64,000 nt of DNA. Source: Photobacterium lutimaris (lineage in GTDB: Bacteria; Pseudomonadota; Gammaproteobacteria; Enterobacterales; Vibrionaceae). Both the position numbers and the translations under genes were made by a program. Location of the stretch: the NCBI RefSeq assembly GCF_003025555.1, contig NZ_PYMH01000005.1:62001-126000 (forward strand). Direction: 5' to 3'. Shown piece after piece: positions 1 through 8,404 of this stretch. A model generated the notes under the pieces. That model made no database searches. It had not been told where the DNA came from and saw only the letters and a program-made list of their open reading frames with translations. Positions within the stretch are counted from its first letter, which is position 1; every line of letters starts with the position of its first letter.

Positions 1-14
1 CCGTAATCAGCCAT
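1..14 (-). CDS. Start of a gene running off the left edge (partial)
   Basis: Read on the minus strand, an ATG at base 14 begins M-A-D-Y and runs out of the window. It has a good ribosome-binding site, AGGAG, about ten bases upstream. Only four codons are visible, so no function can be given. The long upstream region up to the cold-shock gene would be its leader and promoter. Confidence 0.4.
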
Positions 15-534
15 TCGTAGACTTCTCCTGAAAAACAAAAAGGTATATACCCAAGCAACGTCAAGCAATTTGGAGTGACTTGAGTATTAAAGAGGCGGGC
101 GTATAGGAACACGCGAGCAGACAAAGGCTGTACAAAGTAGGTAGACGAACTTACCTGTTCGATGACAAAAATTGCGGTAGCTCCCCATCCAGGCAGGGCC
201 TGGATGACAGTGCTGCTCCTATTAAGAACAACCCCAGCAGCATGGCTGACGACCGGTACTGCTTCGGCATTGGCTCCTTTCGTTTAGCTTCTCTGGCTGT
301 CGACCTTCACTAAACTACTGTTAGACAATGCGCCTCTACTAACGAGTAAGACTGAATAACTTCTCACTCTACATTGAATAAAACACAAATCTGGCCAAAC
401 CAAACTGAATTGACCACACAATGTGATAAAGGTCACTAAAATTGTTTTTCAAAACCTTAATTTAACATAATCAATAACTGGGAAAGCATTAAACTGCAGA
501 GGAAACCACCAGGGCGATCGTTATTTCTGCTATT
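15..534. other. Long gene-free leader/promoter region
   Basis: About 520 bases without a convincing gene on either strand. It holds a CRP-like site near base 422 and a stretch around 180-290 that is more GC-rich than its flanks and can fold locally. Bases 43-95 look like an imperfect hairpin of the ATACCCAAG...CTTGAGTAT type. I recognise no known small RNA here. It may be the leader of the minus-strand gene starting at base 14. Confidence 0.35.
422..437. promoter_or_regulatory. Candidate CRP (cAMP receptor protein) site
   Basis: TGTGATAAAGGTCACT matches the CRP consensus TGTGA-N6-TCACA at nine of the ten half-site bases. It sits in an AT-rich promoter-like stretch. The most likely target is the minus-strand gene starting at base 14, although the distance of about 400 bases is long. 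Confidence 0.45.
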
Positions 535-696
535 TCACATAACGGTATACCGAGTATCAAGATGTGGCGATTGATGCTTGGTTTGATTAAAGAGAGCGCG
601 AGGTGTTATCGAACAAGAGGTGACTGCATATTTACGCAACCAAGAGAGGTAAGAGAAGGTATTGGAGGAGAACGTAGGATCAGATATGACAGATAT

Positions 697-724
697 AAAA
701 AATGCCGGCCTAAGCCAGCATTTT
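697..724 (-). terminator. Rho-independent terminator of the cold-shock gene
   Basis: On the minus strand an eight-pair stem, ATGCTGGC/GCCGGCAT with one G-U pair and a TTAG loop, is followed by a run of six T. It lies about 20 bases past the cold-shock stop codon. Confidence 0.75.
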
Positions 725-744
725 ATCACAAAGTAAGTTTCGGC

Positions 745-954
745 TTACAGAGCTACAACGTTTGCAGCTTGTGGGCCTTTTTGACCTTGTTCAACGTCAA
801 AAGAAACCTTTTGACCTTCAGCAAGAGTCTTGAAGCCTTCAGAAGCGATAGCGCGGAAGTGTACGAATACATCAGCACCGCCGTTTTCTTGAGTGATGAA
901 ACCGAAACCTTTCTCTTCGTTGAACCACTTAACGATACCAGTTGACTTAGACAT
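745..954 (-). CDS. cspA: Cold-shock protein of the CspA family
   Basis: A 69-residue single cold-shock domain that binds single-stranded RNA or DNA and melts RNA structure at low temperature. Both RNA-binding motifs are present: KGFGFIT (RNP1) and VFVHF (RNP2). The C-terminal GPQAANV is typical of the family. AAGGGGC lies just before the ATG. The gene has its own terminator and a leader of a few hundred bases, as expected of cold-inducible csp genes. Vibrios carry several csp copies, two of them on V. cholerae chromosome II, and I cannot say which of these is the orthologue. Confidence 0.93.
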   Translation of the reverse strand: MSKSTGIVKWFNEEKGFGFITQENGGADVFVHFRAIASEGFKTLAEGQKVSFDVEQGQKGPQAANVVAL

Positions 955-1391
955 GGACTGCCCCTTATAAATTCATTAATAAACTAATCGCATTATGCGA
1001 TATGATAGGTTAGTGAATTATTTAATGTTACGTTCAATCTAAGGGAAACAGTGAGATACAGTACGATAACGTAAAAGTAGCTAAAGGTTTAACTTGTACT
1101 TGATGTTGCATTGAATAACTCTTTGTTCTAAAGAACGAGAGGGATATTAACAGCTGGGCGCTTTATGTACAGCATTATTTTTAAAAAATTCAAAAAAAAA
1201 TTTGAACCGTCCAAATTTCCACGCCGCAATCAAAACATCCTACCAGCAACCCGCATGGTAAACGGGTACTCTCAGCGCTAAATCCCTTATACATAAAGCA
1301 GCCATCGTTACACTCACAAGGTTAGCCATGGTGTTTGGCTGCCTTATATAGGGTGGATAGCGACAACCTATCGACTCGAGAGAGACTAATA
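955..1391 (-). promoter_or_regulatory. Long 5' leader and promoter region of the cold-shock gene
   Basis: About 440 gene-free bases between two minus-strand genes. The part next to the cold-shock gene (roughly 955-1180) is AT-rich and probably carries the long structured leader seen in cspA-type genes. A block of A and T near 1175-1205 would suit a promoter. An imperfect hairpin (GCAGCC...GGCTGC) lies near 1298-1345. Exact promoter elements could not be fixed by eye. Confidence 0.4.
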
Positions 1392-1414
1392 CCCCGGACC
1401 GAACAAGTCCGGGG
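1392..1414 (-). terminator. Hairpin after the AhcY-like gene
   Basis: A perfect eight-pair GC-rich stem, CCCCGGAC/GTCCGGGG with a seven-base loop, lies ten bases past the AhcY-like stop codon. The T-run is poor, so termination may be weak or factor-assisted. Confidence 0.55.
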
Positions 1415-1424
1415 CGATGATAAA

Positions 1425-2636
1425 TTAGTGGTTAATCCAGTGTTTTACTGCAAGTTCAGCCACTTGCATTTCGATATCAAAAGGTACTGGCTGAGGGATG
1501 TTTTGCAGCGACTCTCGATTGAGGGCAATCCGCTCCAAGCTTAGCGATTGCAGCGCCAAGCCCAGATCCATAATCTCTATTGGGTTGCCATCGCCTGCCG
1601 ACAGGTTTACGAGGTTGGCATCTGACAGCACAAATAGCTGTTTGTCTTCCAGCTGATAAGCCGTCACATGCGGGCGGATTTTATCTTGGCTTTGACTGAT
1701 GGCGGCCAGGTCAGGCAAGTTGATTTCACGCTGGAAATGGCCCGCATTGGCAATGATGGTGTTGTCGCGCATCAACTCAAAGTGCTCTTTGCGCAGCACA
1801 TTATCACGTCCGGTGATCGTTACTACCATATCGGCATCAGGCAATGCATCTTCCAGTTTGGCGGTATAAAACCCTTCCATGTGCGCCTCGAGCAACGTCA
1901 AAGGGTTTGATTCAACAACGGTAACATGTGCGCCCATGCCTCTTAGACGCTGTGCTGTCCCCGAACCACAGTAACCATAACCAATCACTACCACTTTCTT
2001 GCCATGCAGCATCACGTTGGTCGCACGCATGATGCCATCGACGACCGATGAGCCCACACCAAAGCGGTTCTCGATGATGCGTTTGGCTTGGGTGTCGTTG
2101 ATGATCAGGGTACTGAATTTGTCGGCATGAAAATCTTCTCGCAGACGGTTAGCGCCTGTTGTAGTCTCTTCCGTTGCGCCAAGCAATGATGATTGGAAAT
2201 GAGAAAACTCAGATTCAGTGAAAATCAGCTCGTGTAAATCGGCTCCGTTATCTGCAATGATATCTGGCTGATGTGATAACACCTTGCGACAATAGTTGAT
2301 ATGATCATCAAAACTCTCATCACGACGGGAATAGACGCTCACCCCATAGTCTTCAACCAATGCCGCTGCCGTTTCATCTTGGGTTGAACCAGGAGAGCCA
2401 GTGATCACCACTTTTGCTCCCCCTTTGGTTAGAGCCTCCAACCAAACGCCGGTTTTAGCTTCAACGTGCAAGCAAATACCGATCGTCAATCCGGCAAATG
2501 GTTGTTCTTTCTCGAAGCGCTCGATGATACTGCGCATGATCGGCATGTGGTTTCGAGCCCAATCAACACGTCGGCGACCAAGTGGCGCAAGAGAAAGATC
2601 AGCAACGTCATGTTCAGGGTAGGTATTTTGTTTCAT
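1425..2636 (-). CDS. S-adenosylhomocysteine hydrolase-like protein (divergent AhcY family)
   Basis: Family members hydrolyse S-adenosylhomocysteine to adenosine and homocysteine with bound NAD. Family landmarks in order are STQDE, an ADNGADL block, EETTTG, INDTQAK, and the NAD-binding GYGYCGSG with an archaeal-like surround near residue 215. NAGHFQREI and VNLSAGDGNP follow near the C-terminus. Departures from the canonical enzyme include GNP for GHP and an altered K-x3-D-N segment (KRIIEN). At 403 residues it has the short form. I chose the ATG at 2636 because AGAGG precedes it; an upstream in-frame start at 2693 has no such support. A LysR gene is divergent. Vibrios normally use Pfs/LuxS, so the substrate is uncertain. 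Confidence 0.8.
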   Translation of the reverse strand: MKQNTYPEHDVADLSLAPLGRRRVDWARNHMPIMRSIIERFEKEQPFAGLTIGICLHVEAKTGVWLEALTKGGAKVVITGSPGSTQDETAAALVEDYGVSVYSRRDESFDDHINYCRKVLSHQPDIIADNGADLHELIFTESEFSHFQSSLLGATEETTTGANRLREDFHADKFSTLIINDTQAKRIIENRFGVGSSVVDGIMRATNVMLHGKKVVVIGYGYCGSGTAQRLRGMGAHVTVVESNPLTLLEAHMEGFYTAKLEDALPDADMVVTITGRDNVLRKEHFELMRDNTIIANAGHFQREINLPDLAAISQSQDKIRPHVTAYQLEDKQLFVLSDANLVNLSAGDGNPIEIMDLGLALQSLSLERIALNRESLQNIPQPVPFDIEMQVAELAVKHWINH

Positions 2637-2746
2637 ATGAGCCTCTATTGTGAGAACGTTTTGTTGGCCCACAAATCTTCCCTGAAACGCCATGAAAACT
2701 TAATCAACTTATCAAGAACAGATAGTTTCCCCTGAGTGCAAAATAA

Positions 2747-2760
2747 TGTGACATTTCACA
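2747..2760. promoter_or_regulatory. Inverted repeat between the AhcY-like and LysR genes
   Basis: TGTGACATTTCACA is a short palindrome with five-base arms and a four-base spacer in the divergent promoter region. The spacing is too short for CRP. It could bind the neighbouring LysR protein, which is inference. Confidence 0.3.
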
Positions 2761-2877
2761 TAACCATCATCAAAACACTGAAAATACTCCTGCTTAGCCA
2801 ATTTATTCGCTATACAGAAACGATAATCACCAAAACATAAACGTTTCCCTTTCAAATGACGCATAAGGAAATAACGG

Positions 2878-3759
2878 GTGAAAACCATGAACCTGAATTT
2901 ATTGGCCACCTTCTATACCGTGGTCATGAACAACTCATTTTCTGTCGCTGCCGACAAACTCTGCTTATCAAAATCGGTTATCAGCAAGCACGTTAAGCAA
3001 CTTGAACATGAACTACGCTGCTCGCTGATCCAGCGAACCACCCGCCAAATCAATCTCACCGAAGAAGGGCAATTCTTGTATGAGCGTTGCACTGAGATTT
3101 TCGACAGCGTTGATAAATGCTACGGCTTCATTGACGAGCGTAAAGATATCGTCAGGGGAAAATTGCGGGTGAAAATGCCTGCGGTACTGGAGTTTGATAG
3201 CCATATTACCGACACCTTCGAACAACTCCTACGGGCCTACCCAGAGCTAGAGCTTGATATCATCTTTGATAACCAAATCGGCGATTTGATCCATGAACAC
3301 GTCGATGTCGTTTTGAGGATAGGGGAGCTTGAAGACAGTTCCTACAAGTGTAAAAAAATTAAAAATATCGGTACGTATGTTGTCGCCTCACCTGACTATT
3401 TAGATAAGTACGGTATACCGGAAAAGCCAGCCGATCTCACCAACCATAAATGTATGAACTACAGCCACTGCCTCACTAAGGGCAGGTGGATGTTCAATGA
3501 AGGTGGTCAGGAAATAAAAATTGAAATAGCCCCCTTTATTCAAACCGAAAGTGAGTCATTACTTACTCGCTACGCAATAAAAGGACTGGGCATAACCACA
3601 ACCCTCGATTTTATCACCGAAGCCCATATTCAATCTGGAGAGCTGATCAGCTTGCTGGATGACTTTACTTGGAAAACTGAACTGTATGCCGTGTATCCCA
3701 ACAATGCCGTCATGCCGTTGAAAACCCGTAAGCTCATCGATTTACTTGCAAGTACCTAA
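2878..3759 (+). CDS. LysR-family transcriptional regulator
   Basis: A 293-residue LysR protein. It has an N-terminal winged helix-turn-helix (about residues 5-65; SFSVAADKLCLSKSVISKHV is the recognition region) and a C-terminal periplasmic-binding-like effector domain. The GTG start at 2878 has AAGGAA seven bases upstream; an ATG three codons later is less well placed. It is transcribed away from the AhcY-like gene with about 240 bases between them, the usual arrangement when a LysR protein controls its neighbour. The effector is unknown. Confidence 0.9.
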   Translation: MKTMNLNLLATFYTVVMNNSFSVAADKLCLSKSVISKHVKQLEHELRCSLIQRTTRQINLTEEGQFLYERCTEIFDSVDKCYGFIDERKDIVRGKLRVKMPAVLEFDSHITDTFEQLLRAYPELELDIIFDNQIGDLIHEHVDVVLRIGELEDSSYKCKKIKNIGTYVVASPDYLDKYGIPEKPADLTNHKCMNYSHCLTKGRWMFNEGGQEIKIEIAPFIQTESESLLTRYAIKGLGITTTLDFITEAHIQSGELISLLDDFTWKTELYAVYPNNAVMPLKTRKLIDLLAST

Positions 3760-3761
3760 CA

Positions 3762-3788
3762 AGTGGCCTGGCTATGGCTCAGGCCACT
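3762..3788 (+). terminator. Hairpin after the LysR gene
   Basis: A perfect nine-pair stem, AGTGGCCTG/CAGGCCACT with a nine-base loop, lies three bases past the LysR stop codon. The T-run is weak. Confidence 0.6.
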
Positions 3789-3924
3789 CTATCTCTCAGC
3801 ATAGCCCTAGCGCTCCTGATCCTAGCCAAACACATTTAGAAACACTTCCCCAAGGCTTTTTTCAGTATCTGTTCAAGCAACGCGGCTATGATGGTCGCGA
3901 ATTATCCCCGATAAAAGTATTGCT

Positions 3925-4245
3925 ATGAGTGTGTTCGATCTAATCGCTGAAAACCAAATTCAAGATTACAACCGCCGCAAAGCCAATGGCGAAGTCGATG
4001 AATCTCGCGCTATCAAGCCCGAAGAGAGAACCAGTTTTGAATCGCACCTGTTTAAATCCATTGTGGGTTGCTATGAAAAAGCGGCTGAGAAGCCCGTCGA
4101 AGAGCGTCAGTCGTTAGAAGAACGTGCCGAGAACTTGCGCATGCAATTGCTGATCGGTCTAGAGCAAAAAGGTATGCGTATTACCGCTCAATCCATGTCA
4201 AAAGAGCTGATGAGCAAGCGCCAAGCGATTTTGGGCAGCGAATAA
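3925..4245 (+). CDS. Conserved-type hypothetical protein, 106 residues
   Basis: A soluble, charged, mostly helical protein with no signal peptide or membrane segment. It is rich in Glu, Lys and Arg, with a likely helical middle (EERQSLEERAENLRMQLL). I do not recognise the family. Codon use resembles the neighbours and the frame stays open for the full length, which supports a real gene. The ribosome-binding site before the ATG is weak. A short inverted repeat (TTACCC...GGGTAA) follows the stop codon and may end the transcript. Confidence 0.6.
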   Translation: MSVFDLIAENQIQDYNRRKANGEVDESRAIKPEERTSFESHLFKSIVGCYEKAAEKPVEERQSLEERAENLRMQLLIGLEQKGMRITAQSMSKELMSKRQAILGSE

Positions 4246-4519
4246 CGTTACCCAAACCCCAACGGGTAATTGCACACAGGGATCGTGTCATTTGCTTTAC
4301 TATTCCACCCACCGGAAAGTCTGTTTACTCTCGTCTAAATATGTCTCTTTGTAACTGCAGGTTACGCCGTATTAATACCCTCTAAGACCTTGGTCGCACT
4401 TATTAAAAACTTCATTACATCGCCATAAACCCAGCTAAGAAACAAGATGCGCATCAAGTTTTTTACCGCCCATTTCTGATTAATTGACAACCAAGCAGAG
4501 CGGTCAGAAGGACGATGTT

Positions 4520-4738
4520 ATGAGAGTACAAATTCGATGCCCAGAATGTTATTGCACCTCTGGTTTAAACCGAGTTAGGCGTAAATGGCATGAAAAGCCA
4601 CTCACCACAACCGGACAAGAAAAACTTCAATGCCCAGCTTGTCTCTCTTTTTTCATGCGTGGAATCGGTGAGCAAACATTACTGTATATTGGCACTCATG
4701 ATGCCGTGAAGAAAAAACAGCCAGAATTTGAGCTTTAA
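4520..4738 (+). CDS. Small zinc-ribbon-like protein, 72 residues
   Basis: Two CxxC knuckles (CPEC and, about 37 residues later, CPAC) suggest a small zinc ribbon, possibly binding nucleic acid or protein. The ATG at 4520 is preceded by AAGGA at a suitable distance; an in-frame TTG upstream lacks such a site. It is followed directly by a strong terminator, so it is probably a single-gene unit. The function is unknown. Confidence 0.65.
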   Translation: MRVQIRCPECYCTSGLNRVRRKWHEKPLTTTGQEKLQCPACLSFFMRGIGEQTLLYIGTHDAVKKKQPEFEL

Positions 4739-4774
4739 CCTTTCCATACACATTTAGTAAGCTCAATCCCTATG

Positions 4775-4802
4775 AAAGCGCCGGATAAGTTTGGCGCTTT
4801 TT
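4775..4802 (+). terminator. Rho-independent terminator after the zinc-ribbon gene
   Basis: An eight-pair stem, AAAGCGCC/GGCGCTTT with a ten-base loop, runs into TT and lies about 37 bases after the stop codon. Confidence 0.75.
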
Positions 4803-4985
4803 AATTTCCGCTATCAGGCTAATACGGCAGGTTACTTCCCCCCCAAAGTCTTCATTGACCATTCAGTGGCCGATTATGATACTTATATGGCAATCAAGCA
4901 TGGTAGTGGCCGGGCGAAACTAGCCTTACCCTTAATGCAAATGACGATGCTCTTAACACACCACATCGGGGGAGATATGCTCAAT

Positions 4986-5636
4986 ATGGATTTTCAGCAA
5001 CGTTTGGTCATAGACACCGAGAAAATGAAGTGGCTGCCCAGCCCCGCTAGCGGAGTATGGCGCAAGCCGCTTGAACGGCAAGCCAAAGAGGCAGGCCACA
5101 CCACTAGCATCGTGCGCTATGCGGCAGGCTCGTCATTTGCCCCCCACCCTCACCCTATGGGCGAGGAAATCTTTGTTATCGACGGCGTTTTCTCGGATGA
5201 AACCGGTGATTTCGGTCCCGGCACCTATATCCGTAATCCACCGGGGAGCCAACACGCGCCGTTCAGCAAGCAGGGCTGTACTCTCTTCGTTAAACTCAAC
5301 CAGTTTTTACCACAAGACAGCCAACAGATCCGCACCGATACCAATCAAACACCTTGGCTCACGGGCATCGGCGGTCTGCGAGTCATGCCGCTGCATGAGT
5401 TCGGCCACCAGCACACCGCCTTGGTAAAATGGCCAGCCGGTGAACGGTTCCAGCCTCACCGACACTGGGGAGGGGAGGAAATACTGGTACTCTCCGGCCA
5501 GTTTCAGGATGAATTTGGCCAGTACTCGACAGGCACTTGGCTGCGCAGTCCACACCTAAGTGAGCACTTCCCCTTTGTCGAGCAAGAAACGGTTATCTTG
5601 GTGAAAACAGGGCACTTACCGCAGCAAGACAATTAA
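4986..5636 (+). CDS. Double-cupin ChrR-like protein
   Basis: Two cupin domains in tandem. The first has HPHPMGEE and the second HRHWGGEE, the metal-binding H-x-H...E pattern. Both resemble the C-terminal cupin of ChrR anti-sigma factors, but the N-terminal zinc anti-sigma domain is absent. It is therefore probably not a sigma-factor binder itself, and might be a metal-dependent enzyme or sensor of reactive oxygen species. GGGGGAG lies before two close ATGs (4977 and 4986); I chose 4986 on spacing. The longer upstream frame overlaps the previous terminator and is unlikely to be translated. A true ChrR/sigma pair lies about 11 kb away. Confidence 0.8.
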   Translation: MDFQQRLVIDTEKMKWLPSPASGVWRKPLERQAKEAGHTTSIVRYAAGSSFAPHPHPMGEEIFVIDGVFSDETGDFGPGTYIRNPPGSQHAPFSKQGCTLFVKLNQFLPQDSQQIRTDTNQTPWLTGIGGLRVMPLHEFGHQHTALVKWPAGERFQPHRHWGGEEILVLSGQFQDEFGQYSTGTWLRSPHLSEHFPFVEQETVILVKTGHLPQQDN

Positions 5637-5657
5637 GTGTATGAGCAATGAATCTAT

Positions 5658-5684
5658 CACGCCGAGCTGTCAGCGTTCGGCGTG
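5658..5684. terminator. Hairpin between convergent genes
   Basis: A perfect eight-pair stem, CACGCCGA/TCGGCGTG, lies between the converging cupin and acetyltransferase genes and could serve both. No strong T-run is present on either side. Confidence 0.55.
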
Positions 5685-5699
5685 TGGTCGCTGCAACCA

Positions 5700-6191
5700 T
5701 TATTGCACAACGGATAGCGAGTAATAGTCCACGTCCTGCTCGGAATAATCATAAGCAAATCCCAGCTTCTTGAGCACCTTAACCGATCCCGCATTGTCAG
5801 GCTCCACACCGGCAATAAACCTAACAGCGTGCTGTTGCTCACTCAAATAAGACACCAGCCCCTGCATTGCCTCGGTGGCCAACCCTTTGCCCCATTGGGC
5901 TTCAGCCAGCACATAGCCCAAGCGGTAACCATTATCTGATTCTGGAAAAACAAATAGATACCCCGCAACCTGCTTTTGATGCGTAAGCCTCAATACGGCA
6001 CCCGTTTGCGCCATGCTGTCCAGCCAACGATCCACATCATCAGTGGAGGTAAAGTTCTGACAAGAGGGCGGCAGGTAACGGCTGACAGACTCGGTAAACA
6101 GGGTCAGGATTTCCGCTTGGATCCCCGGCATCGATTGATCAAGCGTCACGGCATCCAATCGGTTGGTTGAGAAGGTCATCTCTATCTTCAT
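5700..6191 (-). CDS. GNAT-family N-acetyltransferase (RimJ/RimL type)
   Basis: A 163-residue acetyltransferase that would move an acetyl group from acetyl-CoA to an amine. The acetyl-CoA-binding motif is seen at QWGKGLATEAM (Q/R-x-x-G-x-G/A), followed by NAGSVKVLKKLGF, the signature of the RimJ/RimL branch. The substrate is unknown; protein N-termini or small amines are typical. It is divergent from the CorC-like gene and convergent with the double-cupin gene. Confidence 0.88.
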   Translation of the reverse strand: MKIEMTFSTNRLDAVTLDQSMPGIQAEILTLFTESVSRYLPPSCQNFTSTDDVDRWLDSMAQTGAVLRLTHQKQVAGYLFVFPESDNGYRLGYVLAEAQWGKGLATEAMQGLVSYLSEQQHAVRFIAGVEPDNAGSVKVLKKLGFAYDYSEQDVDYYSLSVVQ

Positions 6192-6375
6192 GTTAATTTT
6201 CCTTTATTTTGCTGCCGCTATCTTAATAAAATTTTTTACTGCTGAAGATAAATATTTCTCTATTTTCATCCCCAAGCTGACTCGCTATGTTCACACTTCT
6301 TTTCCACGTCACAACTTACTTTCAACCCAACATATATGCTTAGAGGCAGTTGCCTCTAACATGAAGGAGAACCTC

Positions 6376-7746
6376 ATGGACGTGCTTATTTTGGCCGGCC
6401 TTATTCTGCTCAATGGCGTATTTGCCATGTCAGAAATCGCTCTGGTCACTGCACGGAAAAGTCGCCTGCAAAAACTCGCAGGCAATGGAGACAAAGGCGC
6501 GGTAAGTGCCATCAAACTCGGCGAAGAACCAACCCGCTTTCTGTCTACCGTACAAATTGGTATCACCGCCATCGGGATCCTCAACGGGATTTTCGGCGAA
6601 GCTGCCCTTGCTGGCCCACTGGCTGAACATTTACAGCAGTTTGGCCTCAATACCAAAACCAGTTCGGTTACCGCAACCACCATCGTGGTTGTCAGTATCA
6701 CTTACCTGTCCATTGTGATTGGCGAACTGGTTCCAAAGCGCATTGCCCAGCTCAATCCAGAAAGCATTGCCCGCCTGATGGCACGCCCGCTAACCGTATT
6801 GGCCAGCCTGTCGCGGCCGTTTGTTTTCTTGCTGACAGCCTCGACCGAGTTCACCTTAAAGCTACTCGGAAAACACAACCAAGATAACCAAGCCGATGCG
6901 CTGACCGAAGAAGATATTAAAGCAATACTCGCAGAAGGCTCACTAAATGGAGTGATTGAAAAACAAGAACATGCGATGGTTAGAAATGTCTTTCATTTTG
7001 ATGATCGTAAGGTCACCTCGTTGATGACACCACGCAGTGAAATTGTGGCCCTGGATCTCGATAAGCCCAGCGAGAGCAACCTCAACTATTTGGTCGCATC
7101 CAGCCACCAGCACTTTCCCGTTGTCCAAGGTAGTATGGATAATCCCAAGGGCGTTATTACCACCAAGCAGTTACTGCAATATCACATTGCCCGGCCACGC
7201 TGCCCAATAGACCATTACCTACTACCGGCTATGTTCATCCCGGAAAATTGGACCGGAAACCAACTGCTGGAGCATTTCCGCCATTCCGGCGATGTCATGG
7301 TGTTCGTGGTCGATGAATACGGGGATGTCCAAGGTATTGTCACCCCCAAAGACATTCTCGAAGCACTGGCCGGCGAATTCAAAACCCGTGCCCCAGAAGA
7401 TATCTGGTCGGTAGAAAATGACGACGGCAGTTGGTCGATGGACGGACTGATCCCCATCTTGGTAATGAAAGATTTGCTCGAGATCGATGCCTTACCCGAC
7501 GAAACACTGCACGGCTACCACACCTTGAGCGGCATGCTGATGTGGAGTCTGAGTGGGCTTCCATCTGTCGGCGACAGTATTCATTGGGAAGGATGGCACT
7601 TTGAAGTTACCCAGGTCGATGGTAACCGGGCTGATAAAATCACTGTCACTCGGCAGGCACCAGCAGATGACGACGTTGAAAATGCTGATACCAAAGCCGG
7701 TTCCACAGAAATGCCCCTCCAGGACGAGGCAAAAAAAGAGGAGTAG
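6376..7746 (+). CDS. Hemolysin C/CorC-family membrane protein (CNNM type, CBS domains)
   Basis: Order of domains: an N-terminal DUF21/CNNM region with about four membrane helices (residues 1-190), a pair of CBS domains (about 200-340), and a C-terminal CorC/HlyC domain. The family is linked to magnesium or cobalt efflux and ion homeostasis; the hemolysin name is historical. Landmarks include GELVPKRIA, MTPRSEIVALD and FVVDEYGDVQGIVTPKDILEA. I start it at the ATG at 6376, which has AAGGAG six bases upstream; the frame stays open further back but without such a site. Length is 456 residues. Confidence 0.9.
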   Translation: MDVLILAGLILLNGVFAMSEIALVTARKSRLQKLAGNGDKGAVSAIKLGEEPTRFLSTVQIGITAIGILNGIFGEAALAGPLAEHLQQFGLNTKTSSVTATTIVVVSITYLSIVIGELVPKRIAQLNPESIARLMARPLTVLASLSRPFVFLLTASTEFTLKLLGKHNQDNQADALTEEDIKAILAEGSLNGVIEKQEHAMVRNVFHFDDRKVTSLMTPRSEIVALDLDKPSESNLNYLVASSHQHFPVVQGSMDNPKGVITTKQLLQYHIARPRCPIDHYLLPAMFIPENWTGNQLLEHFRHSGDVMVFVVDEYGDVQGIVTPKDILEALAGEFKTRAPEDIWSVENDDGSWSMDGLIPILVMKDLLEIDALPDETLHGYHTLSGMLMWSLSGLPSVGDSIHWEGWHFEVTQVDGNRADKITVTRQAPADDDVENADTKAGSTEMPLQDEAKKEE

Positions 7747-7876
7747 CAGCAACATTTTACATAGCCCTGTCTTTGATAGAAATGATCGCAGGTATATTCC
7801 GCCGACAACCGGTGAGCAACCAAACTCACCACTGTAATTTGCTTAACAGCCTCGCTGTTATTTATGAAGATGATCG

Positions 7877-8254
7877 ATGAAAACACATTTCATGTTTTTA
7901 GCATTGAGCCTTGGCTTGCTCAGTGCTTCAACTGTTGCCCAGGCCGACGACAAAATCACCCTAGGCAGAACTATCTTGCTCGGCAAAAGTGATCACGGCG
8001 CACAGATCCCCTTGCTGGTATGCCGCCGGGTCGATGCCATCAAGGTGAAAGCAGAGCGCGATATGCGCCTAGAGCGGGTGGTGGTTACCTTCAACAATGA
8101 CGATACCAAGACCATCCATTTCCACCGCAAACTGGATAAGCATGACCAAACGGACTGGCGCAAGTTTGCCTATACCCGCTGCGTGAAGAGCTTGGAAGTC
8201 TTCGGCAAAGCCGAGGACTCATCGGCCGGTGTCAAGGTGTACGGACGGCAGTAA
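7877..8254 (+). CDS. Secreted DUF2541 (YaaI-like) protein
   Basis: A 125-residue protein with a clear Sec signal peptide; cleavage is likely after the Ala of VAQA at residue 23. The mature part has two Cys (VCRR and TRCVKS) that could form a periplasmic disulfide. The pattern matches the DUF2541 family that includes E. coli YaaI, whose role is unknown. A strong terminator follows, so it is its own unit. Confidence 0.8.
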   Translation: MKTHFMFLALSLGLLSASTVAQADDKITLGRTILLGKSDHGAQIPLLVCRRVDAIKVKAERDMRLERVVVTFNNDDTKTIHFHRKLDKHDQTDWRKFAYTRCVKSLEVFGKAEDSSAGVKVYGRQ

Positions 8255-8280
8255 GGCATCTTCTTGCCCCCATATACAAA

Positions 8281-8319
8281 ACAAGGGCAGTAGCGTTAGC
8301 TGCTGCCCTTGTTCTTTTC
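8281..8319 (+). terminator. Rho-independent terminator after the DUF2541 gene
   Basis: A long stem, ACAAGGGCAG paired with CTGCCCTTGT and extended by TAGC/GCTG, is followed by TTCTTTTC. Confidence 0.85.
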
Positions 8320-8404
8320 TGAACAGGTATGAATAACGCCGATTTGCAAGCTCACAGGTTCATTGGCCTACACTTGTTGTAATCTCAACAACAAGGAGTC
8401 TGCA

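Noticed and set aside
180..290. Known vibrio small RNA (Qrr, Spot 42, CsrB-like)
   Set aside because: The sequence lacks the conserved Qrr core, the repeated GGA loops of CsrB and the Spot 42 5' end, and has no terminator.
562..945. Plus-strand frame of 127 codons over the cold-shock gene
   Set aside because: It is the antisense shadow of the CspA-family gene, which has full family motifs, a ribosome-binding site and a terminator on the minus strand.
2747..2760. CRP site upstream of the AhcY-like gene
   Set aside because: The half-sites are four bases apart; CRP needs six.
3746..3928. 60-codon frame after the LysR gene
   Set aside because: It spans the LysR stop region and a perfect hairpin, lacks a ribosome-binding site and has no protein-like composition.
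4791..4985. N-terminal extension of the double-cupin protein from a TTG
   Set aside because: The extension starts inside the preceding terminator stem and has no homology-like features; AGGAG-type sites favour the ATG near 4986.
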